Below are positions 15,177 to 23,215 of a stretch of DNA of 64,000 bases, in pieces (position 1 is the stretch's first letter; every line of letters begins with the position of its first letter). Origin of the DNA: Diaminobutyricibacter sp049994905 (GTDB taxonomy: Bacteria; Actinomycetota; Actinomycetes; Actinomycetales; Microbacteriaceae); contig NZ_CP188258.1 in assembly GCF_049994905.1 (NCBI RefSeq), forward strand, positions 3,410,001 to 3,474,000, written 5' to 3'. The position numbers and the translations under genes were made by a program. The notes beneath the pieces are model-generated. The model was given only the letters and a program-made list of their open reading frames with translations, was not told the origin of the DNA and made no database searches.

Positions 15177-15878
15177 CTACTTGACAGAGCCACCAGCGGC
15201 GACGATCTTCTGCTCGGCGGAGCCGGAGACCTTGTCGACCGCAACGTTCAGCTTAACCGCAATGTCGCCATTGCCGAGAACCTTGACCTTCTCGTTCTTG
15301 CGAACGGCGCCCTTGGCCACGAGGTCGATGATGGTGACATCGCCGCCCGACGGGTAGAGCTCGGCGAGCTTCTCGAGGTTCACAACCTGGTACTCGACGC
15401 GGAACGGGTTCTTGAAGCCGCGAAGCTTCGGAGCCCGCATGTGGAACGGCAGCTGGCCACCCTGGAAGCCGGGGCGAACCTGGTAGCGAGCCTTCGTACC
15501 CTTGGTACCGCGGCCTGCGGTCTTACCCTTCGAACCCTCACCGCGTCCGACGCGGGTCTTGTCCTTCTTGGAACCGGCAGCGGGACGCAGGTGGTGGACC
15601 TTGAGCACGTGCTCGCGGTTCTCCGTCTGCGCAGCCTTGGCGGCAGGCTTCTCGGCCTTCGCGGCGGCGGTGTCGTCGGAGGCTGCAGCAGCCTTCGACG
15701 ACGAAGCCTTCGCGGGCGCCTTCTTCTCGGCGGCCGGCTTCTCAGCCTTGGTCGAGGCAGCCTTGGCAGGCGCCTTCGAGGCTGCAGCCTTGGGGGCGGC
15801 GGCCTTCTTCTCAGCGGCGGGCTTGTCAGCAGCCTTGGCGGCCTTGGGGGCCGTGGTTGCTTCCTTCTCGTCAGCCAT
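15177..15878 (-). CDS. rplO: 50S ribosomal protein L15 with Ala/Lys-rich N-terminal tail
   Basis: L15 is an assembly protein of the large subunit. The conserved part begins near residue 91 (VLKVHHLRPAAGSKKDKTRVGRG, then GFQGGQLPFHMRAPKLRGFKN). Residues 1-88 are an added low-complexity arm of AAAPK, KAPAK and EKPAAEKK units, resembling the tail of histone H1 or bacterial histone-like proteins. Total 233 residues against about 145 in E. coli. The start overlaps the rpmD stop by one base (TAATG). Confidence 0.97.
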   Translation of the reverse strand: MADEKEATTAPKAAKAADKPAAEKKAAAPKAAASKAPAKAASTKAEKPAAEKKAPAKASSSKAAAASDDTAAAKAEKPAAKAAQTENREHVLKVHHLRPAAGSKKDKTRVGRGEGSKGKTAGRGTKGTKARYQVRPGFQGGQLPFHMRAPKLRGFKNPFRVEYQVVNLEKLAELYPSGGDVTIIDLVAKGAVRKNEKVKVLGNGDIAVKLNVAVDKVSGSAEQKIVAAGGSVK

Positions 15879-16066
15879 TAGTCAATCTCCTCGACCTTCA
15901 CCAGGTGAGCGACGGTGTTGACGTACCCGCGGTTCTGCGGGGTGTCCTCACGAACGACGACATCACCGATGCGCTTCAGACCCAGGCTGCGAAGCGTGTC
16001 GCGCTGGTTCTGCTTTTCACTTACTTTGGACTTGATCTGGGTAACTTTCAGACGCGCGGCCATCAT
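15878..16066 (-). CDS. rpmD: 50S ribosomal protein L30
   Basis: A small 62-residue large-subunit protein (LKVTQIKSKVSEKQNQRDTLRSLGL, then GDVVVREDTPQNRGYVNTVAHLV). There are two adjacent ATG codons at 16066 and 16063; the first overlaps the rpsE stop as ATGA. It is tightly coupled between rpsE and rplO. Confidence 0.98.
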   Translation of the reverse strand: MMAARLKVTQIKSKVSEKQNQRDTLRSLGLKRIGDVVVREDTPQNRGYVNTVAHLVKVEEID

Positions 16067-16767
16067 GCACCTGCCTTGGCGGTTGCAGCGGCCTCAGCGA
16101 GCGCTGCCTCGGTGCGAAGCAGGCGAGCCGGGGCCACCTGGTCGTAGTCGAGCCCACGACGGGCGGCGACGGCGCGCGGCTCCTCGAGCTGCTGCAGCGC
16201 AGCGACGGTCGCGTGCACGATGTTGATCGTGTTCGACGAACCGAGCGACTTGCTGAGCACATCGTGGATGCCGGCGCATTCGAGAACGGCGCGAACCGGG
16301 CCACCGGCGATAACACCGGTACCGGCAGATGCCGGGCGCAGCATGACGACGCCTGCAGCGGCCTCGCCCTGCACGGGATGCGGGATGGTGTTGCCGACGC
16401 GGGGGACGCGGAAGAAGTTCTTCTTCGCCTCCTCGACACCCTTGGAGATCGCGAGCGGGACCTCGCGGGCCTTGCCGTAGCCGACGCCGACCAGTCCGTT
16501 GCCGTCGCCGACGACGACGAGCGCGGTGAAGCTGAAGCGACGTCCGCCCTTGACGACCTTCGAGACACGGTTGATCGTCACAACGCGCTCGAGGAACTGG
16601 CTCTTCTCGGAGTCGCGGCTGCCGCGATCACGGTTGGGGTTGCGCTCACGACCACCACGACGCGCCTCGCGAGGCTCGTTCTGGGTGGAGTTCGTGGATG
16701 CGGCGGTTTCCACCGGCGCCTCTGCGGCCACGGTCTGCTCCTTGTTGTTTTCTGGCACTGTGCTCAC
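16063..16767 (-). CDS. rpsE: 30S ribosomal protein S5
   Basis: S5 contributes to decoding fidelity and mRNA unwinding at the entry channel. The core starts near residue 58 (FLERVVTINRVSKVVKGGRRFSF). Residues 1-55 are a disordered extension, first Ala/Glu/Asn-rich, then Arg-rich (RRGGRERNPNRDRGSR). Total 234 residues against 167 in E. coli. The start is GTG at 16767, overlapping the rplR stop (GTGA). Confidence 0.97.
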   Translation of the reverse strand: MSTVPENNKEQTVAAEAPVETAASTNSTQNEPREARRGGRERNPNRDRGSRDSEKSQFLERVVTINRVSKVVKGGRRFSFTALVVVGDGNGLVGVGYGKAREVPLAISKGVEEAKKNFFRVPRVGNTIPHPVQGEAAAGVVMLRPASAGTGVIAGGPVRAVLECAGIHDVLSKSLGSSNTINIVHATVAALQQLEEPRAVAARRGLDYDQVAPARLLRTEAALAEAAATAKAGA

Positions 16768-17135
16768 AGGTTCAATCCACCCTCTCGAGCTCCCTCGGCG
16801 ACAGCTGCGACGCGTCCTGCGTACTTGCTGCCACCACGGTCGAATACGACGGCTTCGACACCGGCGGTCTTGGCACGCTCTGCGACGAGTTCGCCGACCT
16901 TGCGGGCCTTGGCGGTCTTGTCACCGTCGAAGGTGCGCAGGTCAGCCTCGAGGGTCGAAGCCGACGCGAGGGTGTGACCCTTGCTGTCGTCGACGACCTG
17001 CACGAAGACGTGACGGGCGGAACGGGTGACCACCAGGCGCGGACGGACCGCGGTTCCCTCGATCTTCTTGCGAAGACGGGTGTGGCGGCGGTCACGCGCT
17101 GCGGACTTGCTCTTTCCTCTGGTTCCGAGAGCCAT
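16764..17135 (-). CDS. rplR: 50S ribosomal protein L18
   Basis: L18 is a 5S rRNA-binding protein. The 123-residue product has a basic start (ARDRRHTRLRKKIEGTAVRPRL) and the conserved motifs HVFVQVVDDSKGHTLASAST and VVFDRGGSKYAGRV. Two bases separate it from rplF, and it overlaps rpsE by four. Confidence 0.99.
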   Translation of the reverse strand: MALGTRGKSKSAARDRRHTRLRKKIEGTAVRPRLVVTRSARHVFVQVVDDSKGHTLASASTLEADLRTFDGDKTAKARKVGELVAERAKTAGVEAVVFDRGGSKYAGRVAAVAEGAREGGLNL

Positions 17136-17137
17136 GG

Positions 17138-17674
17138 TTACTTACCAGCCTTTCCGGCCTTGCGGCGGACAACCTCGCCGGCGTACCGCACACCCTTGCC
17201 CTTGTAGGGCTCAGGCTTGCGAATCTTGCGGATGTTGGCGGCGACCTCGCCGACGGCCTGCTTGTCGATGCCGCTGACCGTGAGCTTGTTGTTGCCCTCG
17301 ACCGTCAGGCTGATGCCCGTCGGCGGTTCGACGGTGACCGGGTGCGAGAAGCCGAGCGCGAACTCCACTGCGCTGCCCTTCTGCGCGACACGGTAGCCGG
17401 TACCGACGATCTCGAGTCCCTTGGAGTAACCCTGGGTGACGCCGATGATCTGGTTGTTGATCAGGGTGCGGGTCAGTCCGTGGAGCGAACGCGAGCTGCG
17501 CTCGTCGTCGGGACGGGTGACCAGCACCTGGCCCTCTTCCAGCTTGACTTCGATGGGGTTGGCGACGGTGAGCGAGAGCTCACCCTTCGGACCCTTGACG
17601 GTGACGGCCTGGCCGTCGATCTTCACATCGACCCCGGTAGGGATGTCGATGGGCAGTCTTCCAATACGCGACAT
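17138..17674 (-). CDS. rplF: 50S ribosomal protein L6
   Basis: L6 lies near the sarcin-ricin loop and GTPase centre. The 178-residue product begins MSRIGRLPIDIPTGVDVKI and ends in the conserved KIRKPEPYKGKGVRYAGEVVRRKAGK region. Length matches the family. Six bases separate it from rpsH. Confidence 0.99.
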   Translation of the reverse strand: MSRIGRLPIDIPTGVDVKIDGQAVTVKGPKGELSLTVANPIEVKLEEGQVLVTRPDDERSSRSLHGLTRTLINNQIIGVTQGYSKGLEIVGTGYRVAQKGSAVEFALGFSHPVTVEPPTGISLTVEGNNKLTVSGIDKQAVGEVAANIRKIRKPEPYKGKGVRYAGEVVRRKAGKAGK

Positions 17675-17680
17675 GTCGAA

Positions 17681-18079
17681 CTACCACACGTAGGCGAGGA
17701 CTTCCCCACCCACGCCCTTCTTCTCGGCCTGGCGGTCAGTCAGAAGACCGGAGGAGGTGGACAGGATAGCGACGCCGAGCCCTCCGAGAACCTTGGGGAT
17801 CTCCGTGGACTTCGCGTAGACGCGAAGACCGGGCTTCGAGACGCGCTTGATGCCGGCGATGGAACGCTCACGGTTCGGACCGAACTTGAGGCTGAGCGTC
17901 AGCGTCTGGCCGACACGCGCATCCGTTACTTCCCAGCTGGAGATGTAGCCCTCGGCCTTGAGAATGTCGGCGATGTGCGCCTTGAGCTTCGAGTGCGGCA
18001 TCGACACGGTGTCGTGGTGCGCCGAGTTCGCGTTGCGCAGTCTGGTCAGCATGTCTGCGACCGGATCTGTCATTGTCAT
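17681..18079 (-). CDS. rpsH: 30S ribosomal protein S8
   Basis: S8 is a primary 16S-binding protein. The 132-residue product begins MTMTDPVADMLTRLRNANSA, with GLRVYAKSTEIPKVLGGLG and a conserved C-terminus (VGGEVLAYVW). It is separated from rplE by 102 bases, where S14 is encoded in many bacteria but not here. Confidence 0.99.
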   Translation of the reverse strand: MTMTDPVADMLTRLRNANSAHHDTVSMPHSKLKAHIADILKAEGYISSWEVTDARVGQTLTLSLKFGPNRERSIAGIKRVSKPGLRVYAKSTEIPKVLGGLGVAILSTSSGLLTDRQAEKKGVGGEVLAYVW

Positions 18080-18147
18080 TTCGATGTTTCCTTTAGTTCA
18101 CCAGGTTTCGTTCAGCCGTTACACGACTGACGACCTGTGGTGGTCGC

Positions 18148-18170
18148 GGTTCCTCCAGAGCGGAGGGACC
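18148..18170 (-). promoter_or_regulatory. Hairpin in the rplE-rpsH gap
   Basis: A 9-bp stem (GGTCCCTCC / GGAGGAACC on the minus strand, one wobble) with a 5-base loop begins 12 bases after the rplE stop. Its 3' arm contains GGAGGAA, so it could also sequester a ribosome-binding-like sequence. It occupies the place of rpsN. Confidence 0.45.
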
Positions 18171-18181
18171 ATCGGGTGGAG

Positions 18182-18769
18182 CTAGTTCGACGTCTCGTTG
18201 GAACGGAACGGGAAGCCGAGCTGCTTGAGCAGCGCGCGGCCTTCGTCGTCGTTCTTGGCCGTGGTCACCACAGTGATGTCCATGCCGCGGACGCGGTCGA
18301 TCTTGTCCTGGTCGATCTCGTGGAACATCGACTGCTCCGTGAGACCGAACGTGTAGTTGCCGGTGCCGTCGAACTGCTTGTCCGAGAGGCCACGGAAGTC
18401 GCGGATGCGGGGAAGTGCGAGCGAGAGCAGGCGGTCGAGGAACTCCCACATGCGGTCGCCACGAAGCGTGACGTGTGCGCCGATGGGCTGGCCCTCACGC
18501 AGCTTGAACTGCGCGATGGACTTGCGTGCCTTGGTGACCTGCGGCTTCTGACCGGTGATCTTGGTCAGGTCGGCAACAGCACCGTCGATGATCTTGCCAT
18601 CGCGTGCCGCCTCACCGACGCCCATGTTGACGACGATCTTCACGAGACCCGGCACCTGGTGCGGGTTGGTGAAGCCGAGGTCCTTGCTCAGCGTCGCAGA
18701 GATCTCGTTCTTGTACTTCTCTTTGAGACGCGGCTGGATTTTGCCAGCCACCGCTGTGGTGTCGCTCAT
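18182..18769 (-). CDS. rplE: 50S ribosomal protein L5
   Basis: L5 is a 5S rRNA-binding protein that contacts P-site tRNA. The 195-residue product has LKEKYKNEISATLSKDLGF, VVNMGVGEAARDGK and the end MDITVVTTAKNDDEGRALLK. Length is slightly above the E. coli protein (179) because of a short N-terminal extension. The start overlaps the rplX stop by one base. Confidence 0.99.
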   Translation of the reverse strand: MSDTTAVAGKIQPRLKEKYKNEISATLSKDLGFTNPHQVPGLVKIVVNMGVGEAARDGKIIDGAVADLTKITGQKPQVTKARKSIAQFKLREGQPIGAHVTLRGDRMWEFLDRLLSLALPRIRDFRGLSDKQFDGTGNYTFGLTEQSMFHEIDQDKIDRVRGMDITVVTTAKNDDEGRALLKQLGFPFRSNETSN

Positions 18770-19131
18770 TACAGGTCCTTACCTGACTTCTTGGAGTAAC
18801 GAACACGGACCGTCTTGGAGACGCCGTCTTTCGTCACGGTTTCGCTGCGGAAGCCGACACGGGTCGCCTTCTTGGTCTCGGGGTCGACGAGAGCCACGTT
18901 GGAGACGTGGATCGGAGCCTCGTGCGTCTCGATGCCGCCGGTCTTCGTGCCACGCTGCGTCTGTCCGACGCGAACGTGCTTGGTGACGAAGTTGACGCCC
19001 TCGACGATGACGCGGTCCTTCTCGACCTGCACCTCGATGACGCGGCCCTGCTTGCCTTTGTCGCCTCCACGAGCCTGGCTCGCGCCGGAGATGACCTCGA
19101 CCAGGTCGCCCTTCTTGATGTTCTTCGCCAT
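18769..19131 (-). CDS. rplX: 50S ribosomal protein L24
   Basis: L24 is an assembly initiator bearing a KOW motif (IKKGDLVEVISG, GDKGKQGRVIEVQ). The 120-residue product is slightly longer than the E. coli protein (104). Three bases after rplN, and overlapping rplE by one base. Confidence 0.99.
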   Translation of the reverse strand: MAKNIKKGDLVEVISGASQARGGDKGKQGRVIEVQVEKDRVIVEGVNFVTKHVRVGQTQRGTKTGGIETHEAPIHVSNVALVDPETKKATRVGFRSETVTKDGVSKTVRVRYSKKSGKDL

Positions 19132-19134
19132 GAC

Positions 19135-19503
19135 TTAGATAACCTCCGGTGCCAGCGAGATGATCTTCATGAACTTCTTGTCGCGAAGCTCGCGACCGAC
19201 CGGTCCGAAGATACGGGTACCGCGGGGGTCACCGTCGTTCTTCAGGATCACTGCAGCGTTCTCATCGAACTTGATGTACGAGCCGTCGGCGCGACGGGTC
19301 TGCTTGACCACGCGCACGATGACAGCCTTGACGACGTCGCCCTTCTTGACGTTGCCGCCGGGAATCGCGTCCTTGACCGTGGCGACGATGACGTCGCCGA
19401 GGCCGGCGTAACGACGACCCGAACCACCCAGCACGCGGATGGTCAGCAGCTCCTTGGCGCCCGTGTTGTCGGCGACCTTGAGCCGGGATTCCTGCTGAAT
19501 CAC
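19135..19503 (-). CDS. rplN: 50S ribosomal protein L14
   Basis: L14 forms the B8 inter-subunit bridge. The 122-residue product (MIQQESRLKVADNTGAKELL through FGPVGRELRDKKFMKIISLAPEV) is full length and among the most conserved in the window. It overlaps rpsQ by four bases. Confidence 0.99.
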   Translation of the reverse strand: MIQQESRLKVADNTGAKELLTIRVLGGSGRRYAGLGDVIVATVKDAIPGGNVKKGDVVKAVIVRVVKQTRRADGSYIKFDENAAVILKNDGDPRGTRIFGPVGRELRDKKFMKIISLAPEVI

Positions 19504-19805
19504 TTGGCCTTCTCCAAAATCTCAACCAGGCGCCAACGCTTCGAGGCGCTCAGGGGACGGGTCTCGCTGATCAGGACCAGGTCGCCGATGCCGGCGGTGT
19601 TCGCCTCATCGTGTGCCTTCACCTTCGAGGTGCGGCGGATGACCTTGCCGTACAGCGGGTGCTTCACGCGGTCTTCGACCTCGACGACGATGGTCTTGTC
19701 CATCTTGTCGCTGACGACGTAACCGCGACGGGCCTTGCGGTAACCGCGGACGAGGGCCTCGGCGGCCACCGTCTCGTCGGCCGTGGCCTTGGTGGTCTGT
19801 GCCAT
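19500..19805 (-). CDS. rpsQ: 30S ribosomal protein S17
   Basis: S17 is a primary 16S-binding OB-fold protein. The 101-residue product has a short Ala/Thr-rich leader, then the core (GYVVSDKMDKTIVVEVE, VKAHDEANTAGIGDLVLISE, RPLSASKRWRLVEILEKAK). It overlaps rpmC by one base and rplN by four. Confidence 0.99.
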   Translation of the reverse strand: MAQTTKATADETVAAEALVRGYRKARRGYVVSDKMDKTIVVEVEDRVKHPLYGKVIRRTSKVKAHDEANTAGIGDLVLISETRPLSASKRWRLVEILEKAK

Positions 19806-20131
19806 TAGTTGGCCTCCTCGGTTTCAGCGGCCTCGGCAGCCGCCGGAGCGGCTTCCTTCTTGGCCTTGGTCTTCTTGTCGGCCTTCGCGACAACCTCGAC
19901 CGGGGCCGGGGTTGCACGGATGCCGAGCTCACGCTCACGAATGACCGTGTAGATACGAGCGATGTCGCGCTTGACGGCACGAAGGCGGCCGTGGCTCTCG
20001 AGCTGGCCGGTGGCCGACTGGAAGCGCAGGTTGAACAGCTCTTCCTTGGCCTTCTTCAGCTCGTCGACGAGTCGCTCGTCTTCAAAGGTGTCGAGCTCGG
20101 TGGATGCGAGCTCCTTGGATCCGATCGCCAT
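19805..20131 (-). CDS. rpmC: 50S ribosomal protein L29 with charged C-terminal tail
   Basis: L29 lies near the exit tunnel and binds SRP and trigger factor. I chose the ATG at 20131 (MAIGSKELASTELDTFEDER), which overlaps the rplP stop as TAATG; the open frame further upstream lies inside rplP. The core ends near residue 75 (RDIARIYTVIRERELGI). Residues 76-108 form an extra Lys/Ala then Glu/Ala tail (KADKKTKAKKEAAPAAAEAA). Total 108 residues against about 63 in E. coli. Confidence 0.97.
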   Translation of the reverse strand: MAIGSKELASTELDTFEDERLVDELKKAKEELFNLRFQSATGQLESHGRLRAVKRDIARIYTVIRERELGIRATPAPVEVVAKADKKTKAKKEAAPAAAEAAETEEAN

Positions 20132-20550
20132 TATGCGTCGCCCTCCTCGCGCTTGATGATGCGTGCCTTGAGGGGCAGCTTGTGGATTGCACGGGTGAGC
20201 GCCTCGCGAGCGATGGTGTCGCTGACACCGCTCAGCTCGAAGAGCACGCGACCCGGCTTGACGTTCGCGACCCACCACTCCGGCGAACCCTTACCGGAAC
20301 CCATGCGGGTTTCGGCCGGCTTCTTCGTGAGCGGACGGTCGGGGTAGATGTTGATCCACACCTTTCCACCACGCTTGATGTGACGCGTCATGGCGATACG
20401 AGCGGACTCGATCTGACGGTTGGTCACGTACGCGGGTGTAAGGGCCTGGATGCCGTACTCGCCGAAGGAGACCTTCGTGCCACCGGTCGCCTGGCCGCTA
20501 CGGCCGGGGTGGTGCTGCTTACGGTGCTTGACTCTGCGTGGGATCAACAT
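20131..20550 (-). CDS. rplP: 50S ribosomal protein L16
   Basis: L16 lies near the A-site tRNA elbow. The 139-residue product (MLIPRRVKHRKQHHPGRSG through GGKVWINIYPDRPLTKKPAE) is normal length and highly conserved. It follows rpsC after three bases. Confidence 0.99.
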   Translation of the reverse strand: MLIPRRVKHRKQHHPGRSGQATGGTKVSFGEYGIQALTPAYVTNRQIESARIAMTRHIKRGGKVWINIYPDRPLTKKPAETRMGSGKGSPEWWVANVKPGRVLFELSGVSDTIAREALTRAIHKLPLKARIIKREEGDA

Positions 20551-20553
20551 GGT

Positions 20554-21321
20554 TTATGCCTCAACTCCTGCTGCGACGGGCGCGGCCTCGGGCGCGTTGG
20601 TACGCGCACCGCGACGCGGACGGTCGCTGTTCCGCTCGGGGCGGACCGACTTGGTGTTGGCCTGCTCGCGAGCGAGTTCCTTGTTCGTGATGTCGCCCTT
20701 GTAGATCCACACCTTCACGCCGATACGGCCGAAGGTGGTCTTCGCCTCGTAGAAGCCGTAGTCGATGTTCGCGCGGAGCGTGTGCAGCGGCACACGGCCC
20801 TCACGGTAGAACTCGGAGCGGCTCATCTCGGCGCCGCCGAGGCGGCCGGAGACCTGGATGCGGACACCCTTGGCGCCGGCGCGCTGTGCACCCTGGAGGC
20901 CCTTGCGCATCGCGCGGCGGAAGGCCACACGTGCGGAGAGCTGCTCTGCGATGCCCTGCGCGACGAGCTGAGCGTCGGCCTCGGGGTTCTTCACCTCGAG
21001 GATGTTCAGCTGGATCTGCTTCTTCGTGAGCTTCTCGAGGTCGGCACGGATGCGCTCGGCCTCGGCGCCACGACGACCGATCACGATGCCCGGACGGGCG
21101 GTGTGGATGTCGACGCGGACGCGGTCACGGGTGCGCTCGATCTCGATGCGCGAGACACCCGCGCGGTCGAGCGACGTCTGCAGCAACCGGCGGATCTTGA
21201 CGTCCTCGGCGACGAAGTCGCTGTAACGCTGACCCGGCTTGGTGCTGTCCGAGAACCAGCGGGACACGTGGTCCGTGGTGATTCCCAGACGGAAGCCGTA
21301 TGGATTGACTTTCTGACCCAT
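20554..21321 (-). CDS. rpsC: 30S ribosomal protein S3
   Basis: S3 forms part of the mRNA entry tunnel. The 255-residue product has MGQKVNPYGFRLGITTDHVS, the KH domain with the GRRGAEAERIR loop, and the S3 C-terminal domain (GVKVWIYKGDI). Residues after about 215 form an Arg/Ala/Pro-rich disordered end, which is common in actinobacteria. It overlaps the rplV stop by one base. Confidence 0.99.
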   Translation of the reverse strand: MGQKVNPYGFRLGITTDHVSRWFSDSTKPGQRYSDFVAEDVKIRRLLQTSLDRAGVSRIEIERTRDRVRVDIHTARPGIVIGRRGAEAERIRADLEKLTKKQIQLNILEVKNPEADAQLVAQGIAEQLSARVAFRRAMRKGLQGAQRAGAKGVRIQVSGRLGGAEMSRSEFYREGRVPLHTLRANIDYGFYEAKTTFGRIGVKVWIYKGDITNKELAREQANTKSVRPERNSDRPRRGARTNAPEAAPVAAGVEA

Positions 21322-21731
21322 TACTTGCTCGCCTTCTTCGCTGTGCTGGCGGTCTTGGCCGGCTTGGCGGCTTCAACCTCGTCCGGCGTCGCGAGGACGA
21401 CCGTGATGTGGCTGGTGCGCTTGTTGATACGGAAGGCCCGGCCCTGCGCACGCGGCTGGAAACGCTTGAGGGTGGTGCCCTCATCCACGAATGCGCGGCT
21501 CACGTACAGGTCCTGCTCATCCAGGTAGGTGTTCGAAGCATCGGCCTTGACCCGCGCGTTGGCGATCGCCGAGGCGACGAGCTTGTACACGGGCTCGCTC
21601 GCACCCTGGGGTGCGAACTTCAGGATGGCCAGGGCCTCCTGTGCCTGCTTGCCGCGGATCAGGTTGACGACGCGACGAGCTTTCTGGGGGGTCACGCGGA
21701 TGTGACGCACGCGTGCGATCGACTCCACCAT
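21321..21731 (-). CDS. rplV: 50S ribosomal protein L22
   Basis: L22 lines the nascent-peptide tunnel. The 136-residue product has VRHIRVTPQKARRVVNLIRG and the tunnel hairpin near RFQPRAQGRAFRINKRTSHI, with no deletion or insertion that I can see there. It ends with a short Lys/Ala-rich tail. Twenty-three bases after rpsS. Confidence 0.99.
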   Translation of the reverse strand: MVESIARVRHIRVTPQKARRVVNLIRGKQAQEALAILKFAPQGASEPVYKLVASAIANARVKADASNTYLDEQDLYVSRAFVDEGTTLKRFQPRAQGRAFRINKRTSHITVVLATPDEVEAAKPAKTASTAKKASK

Positions 21732-21754
21732 TTCTCTCCTCCTTACGCCCCCGC

Positions 21755-22036
21755 TTAGCGGCGGCGACCCTTCTTGTCGTCCTTCACGTGTCCACGGAAG
21801 GTGCGGGTGGGTGCAAACTCGCCGAGCTTGTGCCCGACCATGGTCTCGGTGACGAACACCGGGATGTGCTTGCGACCGTCGTGCACCGCGATGGTGTGAC
21901 CCAGCATGGCCGGGATGATCATCGAGCGGCGCGACCAGGTCTTGATCACGTTCTTGCTGTTGGCTTCGTTCGCCGTGACAACCTTGCGGAGCAGGTGGTC
22001 GTCAACGAAGGGGCCCTTCTTGAGACTGCGTGGCAT
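21755..22036 (-). CDS. rpsS: 30S ribosomal protein S19
   Basis: S19 is a head protein contacting S13. The 93-residue product is full length (MPRSLKKGPFVDDHLLRKV, HDGRKHIPVFVTETMVGHKLGEF, GHVKDDKKGRRR). Twelve bases after rplB. Confidence 0.99.
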   Translation of the reverse strand: MPRSLKKGPFVDDHLLRKVVTANEANSKNVIKTWSRRSMIIPAMLGHTIAVHDGRKHIPVFVTETMVGHKLGEFAPTRTFRGHVKDDKKGRRR

Positions 22037-22048
22037 CTTCTACAACTC

Positions 22049-22888
22049 CTACTTACGCTTCTTGCCGGCGGTACGGCGACGAACGATGAGCTTGTCGCTT
22101 TCCTTGTTGGGATGACGCGTGCGGCCTTCTTTCTGGCCCCACGGGCTGACCGGGTGACGTCCACCGGAGGTCTTGCCCTCACCACCACCGTGAGGGTGGT
22201 CGATCGGGTTCATTGCGACACCACGCACGGTCGGGCGGACGCCCTTCCAGCGCATGCGGCCGGCCTTGCCCCAGTTGATGTTCGACTGCTCGGCGTTGCC
22301 GACCTCGCCGACGGTCGCGCGGCAGCGCGCGTCGACGTTGCGGATCTCGCCCGAGGGGAGACGCAGCTGGGCGTAGGGGCCGTCCTTGGCGACGAGTCGG
22401 ACCGAAACGCCGGCGGAACGGGCCATCTTGGCGCCACCGCCCGGCTTCAGCTCGATCGCGTGGATGACAGTACCGGTCGGGATGTTGCGCAGGGGCAGGT
22501 TGTTGCCCGGCTTGATGTCCGCGCCGGCACCCGACTCGACGATGTCACCCTGCGACAGCTTGTTCGGCGCCAGGATGTAGCGCTTCGTGCCGTCGACGTA
22601 GTGCAGGAGCGCGATGCGCGCCGTGCGGTTGGGGTCGTACTCGATGTGGGCGACCTTGGCGTTGACGCCGTCTTTGTCGTTGCGACGGAAGTCGATCACA
22701 CGGTACTGGCGCTTGTGGCCACCACCGATGTGACGGGTCGTGATGCGACCCTGGTTGTTGCGACCGCCGGTCTTGGAGAGCGGACGGAGCAGCGACTTCT
22801 CGGGGGTCGAGCGCGTGATCTCCGCGAAGTCCGCGACGCTCGATCCACGACGACCAGGGGTCGTGGGCTTGTACTTACGAATAGCCAT
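22049..22888 (-). CDS. rplB: 50S ribosomal protein L2
   Basis: L2 is required for peptidyl-transferase function and subunit association. The 279-residue product begins MAIRKYKPTTPGRRGSSVAD and has the conserved histidine loop MNPIDHPHGGGEGKTSGGRH. Length is normal. Twenty-seven bases after rplW. Confidence 0.99.
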   Translation of the reverse strand: MAIRKYKPTTPGRRGSSVADFAEITRSTPEKSLLRPLSKTGGRNNQGRITTRHIGGGHKRQYRVIDFRRNDKDGVNAKVAHIEYDPNRTARIALLHYVDGTKRYILAPNKLSQGDIVESGAGADIKPGNNLPLRNIPTGTVIHAIELKPGGGAKMARSAGVSVRLVAKDGPYAQLRLPSGEIRNVDARCRATVGEVGNAEQSNINWGKAGRMRWKGVRPTVRGVAMNPIDHPHGGGEGKTSGGRHPVSPWGQKEGRTRHPNKESDKLIVRRRTAGKKRK

Positions 22889-22915
22889 GTCTGTGTTTTC
22901 CTCTAGATCCCGGCC

Positions 22916-23215
22916 TTAGCCAACTGCCGTGAAGATGTCGATGGAACCGGACTTCAGCGTGACGATCGCACGCTTCGTGTCCTTGCGCTTGCCGAGTCCG
23001 AACTTGGTGCGACGCGTCTTGCCCTGACGGTTCAGGGTGTTGATCGAAGCGACCTCGACCTTGAAGATCTTCTCGATGGCGAGCTTGATCTCGGTCTTGT
23101 TCGAGCGGGGGTCGACGATGAAGGTGTATTTGCCTTCGTCGATCAGGCCGTAGCTCTTCTCGGAGACGACCGGGGCGATGATGATGTCGCGCGGGTCCTT
23201 GTTGATAGCGGTCAT
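22916..23215 (-). CDS. rplW: 50S ribosomal protein L23
   Basis: L23 is the docking site for trigger factor and SRP at the tunnel exit. The 99-residue product (DIIIAPVVSEKSYGLIDEGKYTF, NKTEIKLAIEKIFKVEV) is normal length. Its ATG overlaps the rplD stop by four bases. Confidence 0.99.
   Translation of the reverse strand: MTAINKDPRDIIIAPVVSEKSYGLIDEGKYTFIVDPRSNKTEIKLAIEKIFKVEVASINTLNRQGKTRRTKFGLGKRKDTKRAIVTLKSGSIDIFTAVG

Noticed and set aside
18080..18181. Hidden S14 gene between rplE and rpsH
   Set aside because: A 61-residue S14 needs at least 186 bases; only 102 are available and no CxxC motifs are encoded.
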